64,000 nucleotides of DNA, taken from contig NZ_JAMBNQ010000016.1 in the NCBI RefSeq assembly GCF_023715155.1, positions 1 through 64,000 on the forward strand. The letters are read 5' to 3'. Shown one piece after another: positions 17,545-25,253 of this stretch (position 1 is the first letter of the stretch; each line of letters begins with the position of its first letter). This stretch comes from Neobacillus mesonae (lineage in GTDB: Bacteria > Bacillota > Bacilli > Bacillales > Cytobacillaceae). The translations under genes were made by a program, and so were the position numbers. A model generated the notes under the pieces. That model ran no database searches and was not told the origin of the DNA. It saw only the letters and a list, made by a program, of their open reading frames with translations.

Positions 17545-19341
17545 TACATTAATCAAGAATTTGCTTTAATCAGCATTGTTGTTGTCATTGGAATTGGTAT
17601 TTTTTCACAGTGGCTTGCATGGCGGATACAATGGCCGTCCATTGTCATTATGTCAATAGCCGGACTATTAATTGGTCCAATATTAGGAAATATCAATCCA
17701 CAAGAAGCGTTAGGAAATCTTTATAGCCCTATTATCTCCCTTGCAGTTGCTATGATTTTATTTGAGGGCAGTACAAGCCTTGATATACGAGAACTGAAGG
17801 GGATTTCAAAATCTGTTTTCCGAATTGTAACCTTGGGTGCATTCATAGCCTGGATTGGCGGTTCATTAGCAGCTCACTATATCGCAGGTCTCAGTCTTGA
17901 AATTTCCTTTATCATCGGCGGCTTATTTGTCGTTACGGGACCTACCGTCATCATCCCATTATTAAGGCAGGCAAAATTAAAACCAAGAGTCGCTTCAGTA
18001 TTAAAATGGGAAGGTATCATTGTTGACCCAATTGGTCCCCTGCTCGCTTTGTTTGCTTACTGGATTATCAGAATAACCTCTATTGAAACCTTCCACTATA
18101 GTGATTTTGTTCCATTCTTTGTTGACTCGCTGGCAGCGATTTTTGCTGGGTTAATTATTGGGATTCTGGTCAGTTTTCTGGTGAGTAAAGGAATATTTCC
18201 TGAATATCTTAAATCCCCCATTATTATTTGTTTCGTATTCGTGTGCTTTATCATCGGCGAAGTAATCATGCATGAAACAGGTATGCTTGCTGTAACGGTT
18301 ATGGGGCTTACTTTGGCACGGACAAAGAAGTATATTCATTCCATTGGGAGCATTGGCCACTTTATGGAGAACCTCTCCGTGATGCTCACTTCAACTGTAT
18401 TTATTTTACTCACAGCATCATTAACGAAAGAAAGGATTTCAGAGATTTTCACCTGGCCGATTCTTTGCTTTGTTTTGGCCATGCTGTTTCTTGTCCGACC
18501 ATTGTCCATTTGGATTTCAACCTTTGGAACTGAATTAACTATACAGGAAAAAATGCTTGTCGGCTGGATTGCTCCAAGAGGAATTGTCGCATTGACCGTT
18601 TCAGGCTATTTTGCTGACCAGCTGGTTGCGGATGGTTATCAAAACGCAGCTATACTAACTTCCTTAACTTTAGCATTGGTTTTTATAACTGTCTGTGCTC
18701 ACGGATTTTCTATTGGACCGATCGCACGAAAGCTGGGCTTGGCCAATACAGAATCTTCAGGTTTAATCTTGGTTGGAGCCAGCAGCTTTTCGGTTGCTTT
18801 TGGTGATCATTTAAAGCAAATGGGTACACCGGTCCTCATTACAGATACATCCTACGATCGCTTGTTACCTGCAAGAAAGTTAGAGATTGATACTTACCAT
18901 GGGGAAATCCTGTCTGAACATAGCGAATTTGAGATTGACATGACTCCCTATGAAATGATTTTATCGATGACGGGAGATGCCGCCTACAATGCGTTAGTTT
19001 GTCAGTCTTATATCCCTGAATTTGGATATCAAAATATATTTGCTCTTCCTGTTGGAAAAAACAAACTAAATTCTAATGAACTTCCCCCTTCTATCAAAGC
19101 GAATCTTCTTTTTGGGGAAGATGAAACGTTTAAAGAATTAAACAAAAAGATCAACACTGGGTATACGATGAAAAATATGGAGATAAATGAGAAGAAGTCG
19201 ATTCAAAAGGAAGATCTGACAGTAAACGGAACTCCATTATGTATCAAGAAGAAAAATGGGGGTATCGTACCTGTTACATTTAAAGATAAACTAATGCTGG
19301 ATGAGGGTGATCAACTGGTCATACTGGTGCTGGAACATTAA
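17539..19341 (+). CDS. Cation/proton antiporter (CPA1, NhaP-type) with C-terminal RCK-like domain
   Basis: The protein has about 600 residues. Roughly the first 400 form 12-13 membrane helices with CPA1 features such as GLLIGPILG, LFEGSTSLDIREL, GPTVIIPLLRQAKL and GWIAPRGIVALTVSGYFADQL. The remainder resembles a TrkA-N/TrkA-C regulatory region, ending in a TrkA-C type strand (MLDEGDQLVILVLE). It should exchange Na+ or K+ for H+ at the membrane. The start is uncertain: GTG at 17539 lies inside the Shine-Dalgarno sequence, while an in-frame ATT at 17548 is spaced correctly. Confidence 0.88.
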   Translation: MNYINQEFALISIVVVIGIGIFSQWLAWRIQWPSIVIMSIAGLLIGPILGNINPQEALGNLYSPIISLAVAMILFEGSTSLDIRELKGISKSVFRIVTLGAFIAWIGGSLAAHYIAGLSLEISFIIGGLFVVTGPTVIIPLLRQAKLKPRVASVLKWEGIIVDPIGPLLALFAYWIIRITSIETFHYSDFVPFFVDSLAAIFAGLIIGILVSFLVSKGIFPEYLKSPIIICFVFVCFIIGEVIMHETGMLAVTVMGLTLARTKKYIHSIGSIGHFMENLSVMLTSTVFILLTASLTKERISEIFTWPILCFVLAMLFLVRPLSIWISTFGTELTIQEKMLVGWIAPRGIVALTVSGYFADQLVADGYQNAAILTSLTLALVFITVCAHGFSIGPIARKLGLANTESSGLILVGASSFSVAFGDHLKQMGTPVLITDTSYDRLLPARKLEIDTYHGEILSEHSEFEIDMTPYEMILSMTGDAAYNALVCQSYIPEFGYQNIFALPVGKNKLNSNELPPSIKANLLFGEDETFKELNKKINTGYTMKNMEINEKKSIQKEDLTVNGTPLCIKKKNGGIVPVTFKDKLMLDEGDQLVILVLEH

Positions 19342-19477
19342 TCTTAACGAAAAATTGTTGGTGCCCGGTATTACTGCTCCAATCATTTGTATTTTTTGCG
19401 GTACTTCGCATGCTATTTTGGAAAAAGTCTACATCTATTTAGGCTTTTTTTCATACTTATACTTTGGGGGTGAAAAA

Positions 19478-19921
19478 ATGCCGAGGGTAAATTACCGAAG
19501 TTCGGACGTTAACTTAATGGCAAGGATGATGAGAGCTGAAGCTGAAGGTGAAGGAAAACAAGGAATGTTATATGTTGGAAATGTAATTGTTAATCGTCTA
19601 AAAGCAGATTGCTCTGACTTTAAAGGTTTAAGATCAATCTCCCAAGTGATTTTTCAAGTTCAAGGAGGAAATTATTCCTTTGAAGCGGTTCAAAAAGGGA
19701 ATGTATTTTATCAAAGAGCAAGAACTTCTGAAAAACGATTAGCGAAGAAAAATTTAGAGTATTGGAGAGAACACCCAGGAAAATATGCTCTTTGGTACTT
19801 TAATCCATATGCTCCCTGCCCTTCCACCTGGTATGGTCAACCATTTGCCGGTCAATATAAAAATCATTGTTATTATGAACCAAAACCCGGAACATGTGAA
19901 AGTGTTTATACTGGAGGCTAA
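19478..19921 (+). CDS. cwlJ: Spore cortex cell-wall hydrolase CwlJ
   Basis: The protein has 147 residues from the ATG at 19478, five bases after GGGGGTGA; longer frames upstream have no RBS. It is very like CwlJ of Bacillus subtilis, with SADVxLMARxxRAEAEGEGKQGML-type N-terminus (here SSDVNLMARMMRAEAEGEGK), GNVIVNRLKADCSDFKGLR, and the tail WYGQPFAGQYKNHCYY. CwlJ is a coat-associated SleB-family enzyme that degrades spore cortex peptidoglycan during germination triggered by Ca-dipicolinate. It has no signal peptide, as expected. GerQ, its usual partner, is not nearby. A terminator follows. Confidence 0.93.
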   Translation: MPRVNYRSSDVNLMARMMRAEAEGEGKQGMLYVGNVIVNRLKADCSDFKGLRSISQVIFQVQGGNYSFEAVQKGNVFYQRARTSEKRLAKKNLEYWREHPGKYALWYFNPYAPCPSTWYGQPFAGQYKNHCYYEPKPGTCESVYTGG

Positions 19922-19969
19922 CCATTCCATTTAGTTAAATAAATAAAAGTACAAAAAAGCATAAAATGA

Positions 19970-20016
19970 AAAGCCCGAATCGATCATTACTAAGTAATCA
20001 TTGATTTAGGCTTTTT
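19970..20016 (+). terminator. Terminator of cwlJ
   Basis: AAAGCC and GGCTTT flank an inner stem AATCgATcATTACT/AGTAATcATtGATT, giving a long hairpin followed by TTTTTGTTT. It lies about 50 bases after the cwlJ stop. Confidence 0.8.
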
Positions 20017-20120
20017 GTTTAACTCACTCCCATTAAATTTATAACTTTCATCAGCATCCAATTGTGCCTCCTAAATTTTCCATTTTCCTTAGTGTATATC
20101 AAAAAAATGGAGGTGTAAGA

Positions 20121-20357
20121 ATGAATTAAGGTATATTTTAAGAATTGCTATGAAGTTTATTACAGCTGCAGTTGTAATGGGCATTATTGTGCGTTGGGCT
20201 GGGATCTAGAGCTTCAGATATCCTAGCCATTTCAGCTGTAATAGCTATTGTTAGTTATGTAGCGGGTAACCTATTTATTTTACGGGTTACCAATAATACA
20301 GTGGCAGCCATTGTTGACTTTGTCATTTCATTTGCAATATGTAGTAAAAAGTTTTGA
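20121..20357 (+). pseudogene. Decayed DUF2512 (YndM-like) membrane protein gene
   Basis: GGAGGTG precedes an ATG whose third codon is TAA. Continuing in neighbouring frames gives LRYILRIAMKFITAAVVMGI, then a stop (TAG near 20207), then a shifted frame with SDILAISAVIAIVSYVAGN, LFILRVTNNTVAAIVDF and VISFAIC before TGA at 20357. These pieces follow the DUF2512 pattern (helix, helix, LGDLFILPRTNNTVATIADF-like core), a family of small membrane proteins in spore-forming Bacillaceae. At least two frameshifts or stops show that it is dead, and the C-terminus is missing. Confidence 0.7.
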
Positions 20358-20451
20358 GTAATGTAATTAACACATTTTTGAAATGAATGAAGTGACTATA
20401 TAGAGGAACATGTTAGTAAAAAAAGCTTGTCCTAGAGAAATGACTTTACAT

Positions 20452-20480
20452 TTGAAAGGTGGAAAAGAATCTCCTATAAT
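20452..20480 (+). promoter_or_regulatory. Orphan sigma-A promoter
   Basis: TTGAAA and TATAAT are separated by exactly 17 bases, close to the sigma-A consensus. Downstream comes GGGGG, then ATATATG followed by GGT TAA, so the only start codon is stopped after two codons. Either a gene has been lost behind this promoter or it makes a non-coding or antisense RNA reaching into the small minus-strand genes at 20527-20887. Confidence 0.5.
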
Positions 20481-20526
20481 TAATGGCGTCTAAGAGAATT
20501 GGGGGATTGAATATATGGGTTAAATA

Positions 20527-20694
20527 TCAATTTATGTCAATTGAATCAATTTTAACTAAACTCCTCACACTAATTAAAACTTTTACAGGTTTTCCCGTTT
20601 GGTAAAGTCGTGTTAAATGGGGTCGTTTTTGTCCATTCATCTTCTTCAATTCGAAAAATGATACTACAAGACCAATAATCAGAACATCATCCAT
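20527..20694 (-). CDS. Small hypothetical protein (55 residues)
   Basis: The protein starts at the ATG at 20694 (MDDVLIIGLVVSFFELKKMN), five bases after AGAAGGA. It has one hydrophobic N-terminal segment followed by a basic tail. The start overlaps the stop of the preceding small gene by eight bases, so the two appear to be translationally coupled. I do not recognise the family. The pair lies in a gene-decay zone and could also be a frameshifted single gene. Confidence 0.4.
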   Translation of the reverse strand: MDDVLIIGLVVSFFELKKMNGQKRPHLTRLYQTGKPVKVLISVRSLVKIDSIDIN

Positions 20695-20887
20695 TATTCC
20701 TTCTTTCTTCAAATTCTCTATATGCAGGAATTACAGACAGCACAGCACAAATAATAACAATGGCAGGCATATTATAAGGAGAGTTAAAAAGTAGAATAAA
20801 TACATTAAAAAAAGTGAAGCTGCAAATATAATCCCTCAAATAGGCCATTATGATCACTATTCCTAAATACGCTTTTTCTTCATCCAT
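20687..20887 (-). CDS. Small hypothetical membrane protein (66 residues)
   Basis: The protein begins MDEEKAYLGIVIIMAYLRDY at the ATG at 20887, six bases after GAGGTG. Two hydrophobic segments (about residues 24-40 and 43-57) suggest two membrane passes, ending in a charged tail REFEERRNNG. The next small gene overlaps its stop. The family is not recognised. A lost frame between this and the following gene cannot be excluded. Confidence 0.45.
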   Translation of the reverse strand: MDEEKAYLGIVIIMAYLRDYICSFTFFNVFILLFNSPYNMPAIVIICAVLSVIPAYREFEERRNNG

Positions 20888-21183
20888 TATTTTCACCTCA
20901 ATTTCAGTTTGATTCCATTGTAATTTGGAATATGGTGGAGAAGAAACAGGAAAAAAGTTAATAAATGGTTAAGTTATTGTAAATCGATACTTTTTGAATT
21001 GTTTAGGCTTCTGTATTGTATAGGCAATGGACTTAAGCCAAACTATCTACGAACGATTTTCCTATATATAAATTTTGCTGTACATCATTATAGTTTTTTG
21101 GAATACTATTTTCTTTCCTTATTTAAGCATAAAAAAATTCCTCGCCTTTAAATGGAAGCGAGGATGAATATGAATGTGGTTGT

Positions 21184-21303
21184 TTAATAGCTTCTCTTGA
21201 TGAACGATTTTACAAGATTAATAGAATGCATTACATTGGTTTCCCGCTCCCAATAATGACAGCTATTTGCTCTGCATTTTTCATCTTTTTGCTTTTTAAA
21301 CAA
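21184..21303 (-). pseudogene. Remnant resembling a DUF1540 small cysteine protein
   Basis: Downstream of the peroxiredoxin, in another frame, the peptide KCRANSCHYWERETN followed (after a one-base shift) by QCNAF resembles the CxVxxCxYW-x5-CxA pattern of DUF1540, a small Cys-rich family of spore formers. There is no start codon with an RBS and the last Cys is reached only through a frameshift. I read it as a broken gene, with low confidence. Confidence 0.3.
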
Positions 21304-21304
21304 T

Positions 21305-21922
21305 TTAAATCCTTCCAATGTATTTTGGATCCCTAATAATTCCAGGCTGCCCTGAAACCCAATTAGCAGGTATTCCTTCTCCTGTCCTTCTGCCATATTG
21401 TATCCCTTGAATTACCCTTAAAATTTCGTAAACATTTCTACCAACTTCTAAAGGGTTTACAAATTTTGTAACAATCATTCCTTCTGGATCAATAATAATA
21501 GTTGCTCTGAATGCAGTCCCTGTTTTTTCATTTAGGACTCTATATGCTTTACTGATTTCATGTGATCGGTCACTTATTAGTGGAAAAATCACCTTAGAGG
21601 CGGAGGGAGAAACCTCAGTAAAAACTTTATGGGAATATACACTGTCTGTGCTTATTGCAAGTACATTTGCAGATAAGACCTTCAGTTGATCATAAATAGC
21701 AGCGACCGCTGCCAATTCTGTCGGTCAAACAAAAGTAAAATCACTTGCATAAAAAAATAAGATCACCCATTTTCCACGATAACTTTCTAGACGTATTTCT
21801 TTTATTTTCTTTTCTACATTATCGTAAGCTTCTGCAGCAAATAGAGGTGCTAAATCAGTTGTTTGTGCACAAAATGGCTGAACACAGTCATTCAAAACAT
21901 CCTCATCCCTTTTAAATTCCAT
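21305..21922 (-). CDS. Candidate selenocysteine peroxiredoxin (TGA at the peroxidatic Cys)
   Basis: The frame opens at ATG 21922 with GAGGTGA upstream, runs 65 codons, meets TGA at 21727-21725 and continues intact for 139 codons. Around the TGA the peptide reads [17 protein letters not shown], which is the AhpC/2-Cys peroxiredoxin motif FTFVCPTE with TGA in place of the catalytic Cys. Further family features follow ([49 protein letters not shown]). A hairpin with a GGUC loop follows the TGA. If decoded, the product is a 205-residue protein with Sec66 that reduces peroxides. The resolving-Cys position reads IPANW instead of CPANW. The other explanation is a nonsense mutation in a decaying region. 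Confidence 0.75.
21697..21714 (-). promoter_or_regulatory. SECIS-like hairpin downstream of the in-frame TGA
   Basis: In the mRNA, UGGCAGC and GCUGCUA form a seven-pair stem (one G-U) closed by the tetraloop GGUC. The loop begins 17 bases after the UGA. From memory, the Escherichia coli fdhF SECIS presents GGUC in its apical loop at nearly the same distance. SelB recognises such loops. No folding program was run. Confidence 0.6.
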
Positions 21923-22054
21923 TTTTTCACCTCAATTCATTCCCCTGAGTGAAATTATGCGGCTTTTCATTGATCAATTGTATTTCATTACATATTGTAT
22001 GTAGGGTTTTATGTCCAATTGAGCCTATTTAGGATATGTCGTTTACTTCTTAAA

Positions 22055-22245
22055 TGGGATGGGCACGTAGAAGCAGTCTACTTGACCGAAAACGGAAGAA
22101 TTAGAATGAAATGGGCATGTAGAAGTGGTCTACTTGACCGAAAGGGAAAAAATGGAATGGGGTGGTCACGTAGAAAGGGGTTACGTTCCGAAGCTGGGAA
22201 ATTTGGGATGGGTGGGCACGTAGAAGCAGTTTACATGAACGATCT
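22055..22245 (+). repeat. Tandem repeat, four copies of about 51 bases
   Basis: Units starting GGGCACGTAGAAGCAGTCTA recur at 22061, 22113, 22164 and 22214, with the shared tail TTGACCGAAA(A)CGGAAGAA-like and diverging copies. The frame at 21995-22261 is open only because of the repeat periodicity (nearly a multiple of three) and has no RBS, so I treat it as non-coding. The stretch between the peroxiredoxin and the next gene holds nothing else. Confidence 0.7.
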
Positions 22246-22296
22246 CTTTACCCAAATTTGAGGCATTTCTCGAAATACCATCAAGTCTTCGTTATG

Positions 22297-22740
22297 TTAA
22301 TTAGCAACATCAACAACCGTACTATCTTCAATCTTTTTTCCGTTATATAGTAAAGTCCCGTGATTATTAGAATTTAGAGAAACTTTAATTTCGTTTTTTC
22401 CTTGTTTCAAAGTACCTAAATAATAATACTTTCCATATAACCGATTAACTTTCTCCCCATTTATGTATAAATGAGCATGACCTTCATTATAACTTGGTAA
22501 ATGGTCCCCTGCCTTTTTAGGGTTAAATTTAAAATTTTCTGTCTGAATTTCCAAAAACCATGTGTTAGATTTATCTTGGGAAACAAAAGCTTTTACAGAA
22601 GGAACATCATATCCTTCAGGAATTTCTACATTATCATGGACTGCGTGTGATGAATTGACAGAAATATGGTTGTGATCGTTTTGGTTTGTAAAATAAAGGC
22701 TCTTTTCTAAAAGATTGTTGCTTTTTGCTCCCTTTTTAAG
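22297..22740 (-). pseudogene. 3' part of a secreted-protein gene separated from its start by repeats
   Basis: The open frame has no start codon: it runs from a TGA near 22745 through SLYFTNQNDHNHISVNSSHA, EIPEGYDVPSVKAFVSQDKS and NEGHAHLYINGEKVNRLYG to VVDVAN. The GHAHLYINGEKV-RLYG-YYYL segment with later NSNNHGTLLYNGKKI is a pattern I know from uncharacterised exported proteins that normally begin with a signal peptide. None is present here. The likely missing start is at 22936-23118 (MKKLRSFLVLIIPFLVFLFY), on the other side of a repeat cluster. Confidence 0.6.
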
Positions 22741-22745
22741 ATTCG

Positions 22746-22990
22746 TTCAAAAAATAGAGGTAGAAATTCCTATTATTTAGGGAATTGGATGTTAATTAGC
22801 TGAAATAGACGGAGGAATTTCCCTTATTTGATTTTAAACTGCTAAAATCGGGTGCTTTTCATTGAATAACGGAAAAAACTCCGCTTATTTTTTACTATTT
22901 AGGCTTAATTTTGCAAATAACGGGAAAACTTCCGCTTATTTTTTACTTCCAAGGGGTCTATCCTGTAATCCAGCTTTTTCGCAGAGTCCG
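22746..22990. repeat. Cluster of short interspersed repeats (AATAACGGA...CCGCTTATTT type)
   Basis: Four related units with imperfect dyad symmetry occur about 65 bases apart: AATAGAGGTAGAAATTCC-TATTATTT, AATAGACGGAGGAATTTCCC, AATAACGGAAAAAACTCCGC and AATAACGGGAAAACTTCCGC, most followed by TTATTT. A half unit (GTCCGCTTATT) lies near 22987. The same family forms a second cluster at 42.42-42.63 kb. Confidence 0.7.
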
Positions 22991-23118
22991 CTTATTCCTA
23001 AATTGAATAAACCACCGCTTTTCTTGGCATAACAACATAGTTTACGAAAACAGCCAAAATAAAAAAGGAATACTAAGAATGGAATGATTAATACCAAAAA
23101 ACTCCTTAGCTTTTTCAT
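22936..23118 (-). pseudogene. Signal-peptide fragment, 5' part of the split gene
   Basis: AAGGGGAAC precedes ATG 23118. The first 22 residues (MKKLRSFLVLIIPFLVFLFY) form a good signal peptide or membrane anchor. After that the frame runs into repeat-cluster sequence and stops at 22936. It follows the DUF2243 gene by 14 bases, so it was probably its operon partner. The most economical reading is that this and 22297-22740 are the two ends of one gene. Confidence 0.5.
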
Positions 23119-23132
23119 ATTAAAAGTTCCCC

Positions 23133-23576
23133 TTATGCATTCGTTTCAAGCCGTTTAATCATTAAACCGATAATCACAAGCAGAAGCCCAATAGCCAAAA
23201 ATGCTAAGTCATATATTAACGGATTATCTGCTAATGGTTTCACTCGATGGACTTTCAATATGTGGTGATTAATAATTCCTTCCACTAGATTGAATGTACC
23301 GCCACCTACAAATATGCCACCCAGGAATATTTTCCAGCTATCCCCTATTTCATTTTTCCTGGCATCCTGAAAGATTTTCACTCCACCCCATATCAGCAAT
23401 GCAGAAAATAAAGCGGTAAATATTCCATCAGTGAAAATCTCTAGTTTGATATTAGGGCTAAGGACCACATGGTGCCATTGCAGCAACTGATGAAAAACAA
23501 TCCCATCTATTGCGCCTAGTAATCCCAACCCAAGAATCAATCCTGAAATATATAAATTTTTATTTCCTTTTTTCAA
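23133..23576 (-). CDS. DUF2243 family membrane protein
   Basis: The protein has about 147 residues from a TTG start at 23576, six bases after GAGGGTG. It contains four membrane helices and repeated GAIDGIVFHQLLQWHHV and NLVEGIINHHILKVHRV segments, each with conserved His residues. This is the hallmark of DUF2243 (PF10002), which often sits near copper and cytochrome oxidase genes. The paired H-x-x-L-x-x-H-H elements suggest metal or haem binding within the membrane, but no function is proven. Confidence 0.85.
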   Translation of the reverse strand: MKKGNKNLYISGLILGLGLLGAIDGIVFHQLLQWHHVVLSPNIKLEIFTDGIFTALFSALLIWGGVKIFQDARKNEIGDSWKIFLGGIFVGGGTFNLVEGIINHHILKVHRVKPLADNPLIYDLAFLAIGLLLVIIGLMIKRLETNA

Positions 23577-23774
23577 GCAAAACACCCTCTAAAAATATCA
23601 TAGTATCTCAATTAGTGCCCATAAAACAGTCAGATTATACTAACTACTTACGATCACTATTATAAGATTGTTGTTTATTTTGCCTTGTTTGATTGAGGGT
23701 GTCTATTCAGCATAACGTAAAATTTTCATGTACTTTATTTACACATCTTAATTAAAAAAATGATTCCTTATTGT

Positions 23775-24536
23775 TTATAGAATTGTGTTTTTCATATTGG
23801 CGTACATTGCCTTTACTGACTCATCAATTTCATCTCGGGACATCCTTATTGCTTTTTCAGCACGTGCGTATCCAATTTCGATTTTCCCTGCTTCAAGTCC
23901 TTTAAATATTGAATCGGCAAATTCATCGATAGGGGTGCCAAAAGTATGCAGGCCTGCTCCGCCTAGGTCAGTATTAACGGCCGGCGGCGCAATTTCAATC
24001 ACCTCAATGGCCGTATCTTCAAGCTGATGCCTTAAGCTCATCGTAAATGAATGAACTGCCGCTTTCGTAGCTGAATAAATCGGCGCAATCGCCATTGGCG
24101 TAAAGGCTAAACCGGATGATACATTAAGGATAGCGGCATAGTCTTTTTTGGCAAAGTATGGAGCAAATAGCATGGAAAAATGAAATGGGGCCTCAATGTT
24201 GGAAGCTAATTCTTGACTGTAATAACTCCAATCTTCCTTCGCGTTCGCTTTAAGAATATGGTAACGCTGCTGAATGCCTGCGTTGTTTACAAGTACGTTC
24301 ACATCCGGGTGCTCGCTCGTTACCCAGTCGAATAATGCAATCCGATCAGATTCTATGGTGACATCACAAACACGTGTAATCAGCTCAGGATATTTTCCCT
24401 TAGCTTCCTGAAGCTTTGTTTCCCGTCTCCCGCAGACAATGACTTTATTTCCTGCATTTATGAACCTCTCGGCAAAAGCAAATCCGATTCCTGCTGCCCC
24501 GCCTGTAATAAGTACTGTATTCCCTGACAGTTTCAT
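23775..24536 (-). CDS. SDR family oxidoreductase (DltE-like)
   Basis: The protein has 253 residues and is a classical short-chain dehydrogenase. The cofactor motif TGGAAGIG lies at 11-18, NNAG at 84-87, the catalytic Ser at 140-141 (NVSSGLAF), and Y154-x3-K158 (YSATK). The family reduces or oxidises carbonyl/hydroxyl groups with NAD(P). The basic residues CGRRET after strand 2 favour NADPH. The closest named relatives I recall are DltE-like proteins of Bacillus and Staphylococcus. It is a single-gene unit and its substrate cannot be deduced. Confidence 0.88.
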   Translation of the reverse strand: MKLSGNTVLITGGAAGIGFAFAERFINAGNKVIVCGRRETKLQEAKGKYPELITRVCDVTIESDRIALFDWVTSEHPDVNVLVNNAGIQQRYHILKANAKEDWSYYSQELASNIEAPFHFSMLFAPYFAKKDYAAILNVSSGLAFTPMAIAPIYSATKAAVHSFTMSLRHQLEDTAIEVIEIAPPAVNTDLGGAGLHTFGTPIDEFADSIFKGLEAGKIEIGYARAEKAIRMSRDEIDESVKAMYANMKNTIL

Positions 24537-24719
24537 ACTATCCCTCTTTCGTTAAACGTATTGTATTTCCTATTAAACATTTTAACCTTATTATTTCAAC
24601 ACAATGGGATTTCACGCTTTTCTATTTCCAATTATATGACATTGGTAAATTTCCCAGAATCCAGGGTACAGCGATACAGCAAATATCCTATCTGTTACTT
24701 AAAAAGAATACAAAGAAAA

Positions 24720-24740
24720 AAGGCACGATGATAGTGCCTT
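24720..24740 (-). terminator. Terminator of the DinB-family gene
   Basis: AAGGCAC and GTGCCTT form a perfect seven-pair stem, followed on the minus strand by TTTTCTTTG. It lies 10 bases after the stop codon. Confidence 0.8.
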
Positions 24741-24749
24741 GGCTATCTT

Positions 24750-25253
24750 TCAAATAGCAGGGGCATCCATTCCTATTTGTGCCCAGCCTTCTCTGGCCGG
24801 TCCATAAAGATTAGGAATTTTTTCTCCAGCCTGACGCATAAGGACGGTCATTTGCCCGCGATGATGAATGATGTGTTTGACAATAAGTGATAGCGTAGCA
24901 GCTTTAGCCATTGACATACCGAATGCATTCACCTTTTCTGTAAGTGAGTCGTCCGTCCATTGTTCCTTCACAGAGTGGGCTAGGTCTGTGCTTACTTTCC
25001 TAAATGTCCCTGCTATTTCCTTTGCTGATTGTGGAACCGTATCAGCGTTTTCAACTTGCGAAACCTTAATTCCAAACTCACTTAACATCCCAGGTGTACT
25101 TGTCACAATATGCCAGGCTATTCTCCCTAATGTCCTGTCTTCGGAAGAAACTTCTTGCTGTAAGGAACTATTTGTTAAAGCATCTAATACGTTTTGAGTA
25201 AGGACAGCTTCCTGATTCCAATCCTCGAGAAATTCAGCAATTGAAGAATACAT
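24750..25253 (-). CDS. DinB family protein
   Basis: The protein has 167 residues and a four-helix DinB fold. The probable metal-binding histidines are in IAWHIVTS (near residue 48) and in VKHIIHHRGQM (near 127-132), matching the three-His site of DinB/YfiT-like proteins. Many members are thiol-dependent transferases or have unknown function. A GGGGG site precedes the ATG. It stands alone. Confidence 0.85.
   Translation of the reverse strand: MYSSIAEFLEDWNQEAVLTQNVLDALTNSSLQQEVSSEDRTLGRIAWHIVTSTPGMLSEFGIKVSQVENADTVPQSAKEIAGTFRKVSTDLAHSVKEQWTDDSLTEKVNAFGMSMAKAATLSLIVKHIIHHRGQMTVLMRQAGEKIPNLYGPAREGWAQIGMDAPAI

Noticed and set aside
19301..19477. N-terminal extension of CwlJ from 19301
   Set aside because: It overlaps the antiporter in another frame, has no RBS, and CwlJ homologues begin at the ATG at 19478.
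21995..22261. 88-codon open frame over the 51-base tandem repeat
   Set aside because: It has no ribosome binding site and is open only because the repeat period is close to a multiple of three; the unit lengths (52, 51, 50) shift the frame between copies.
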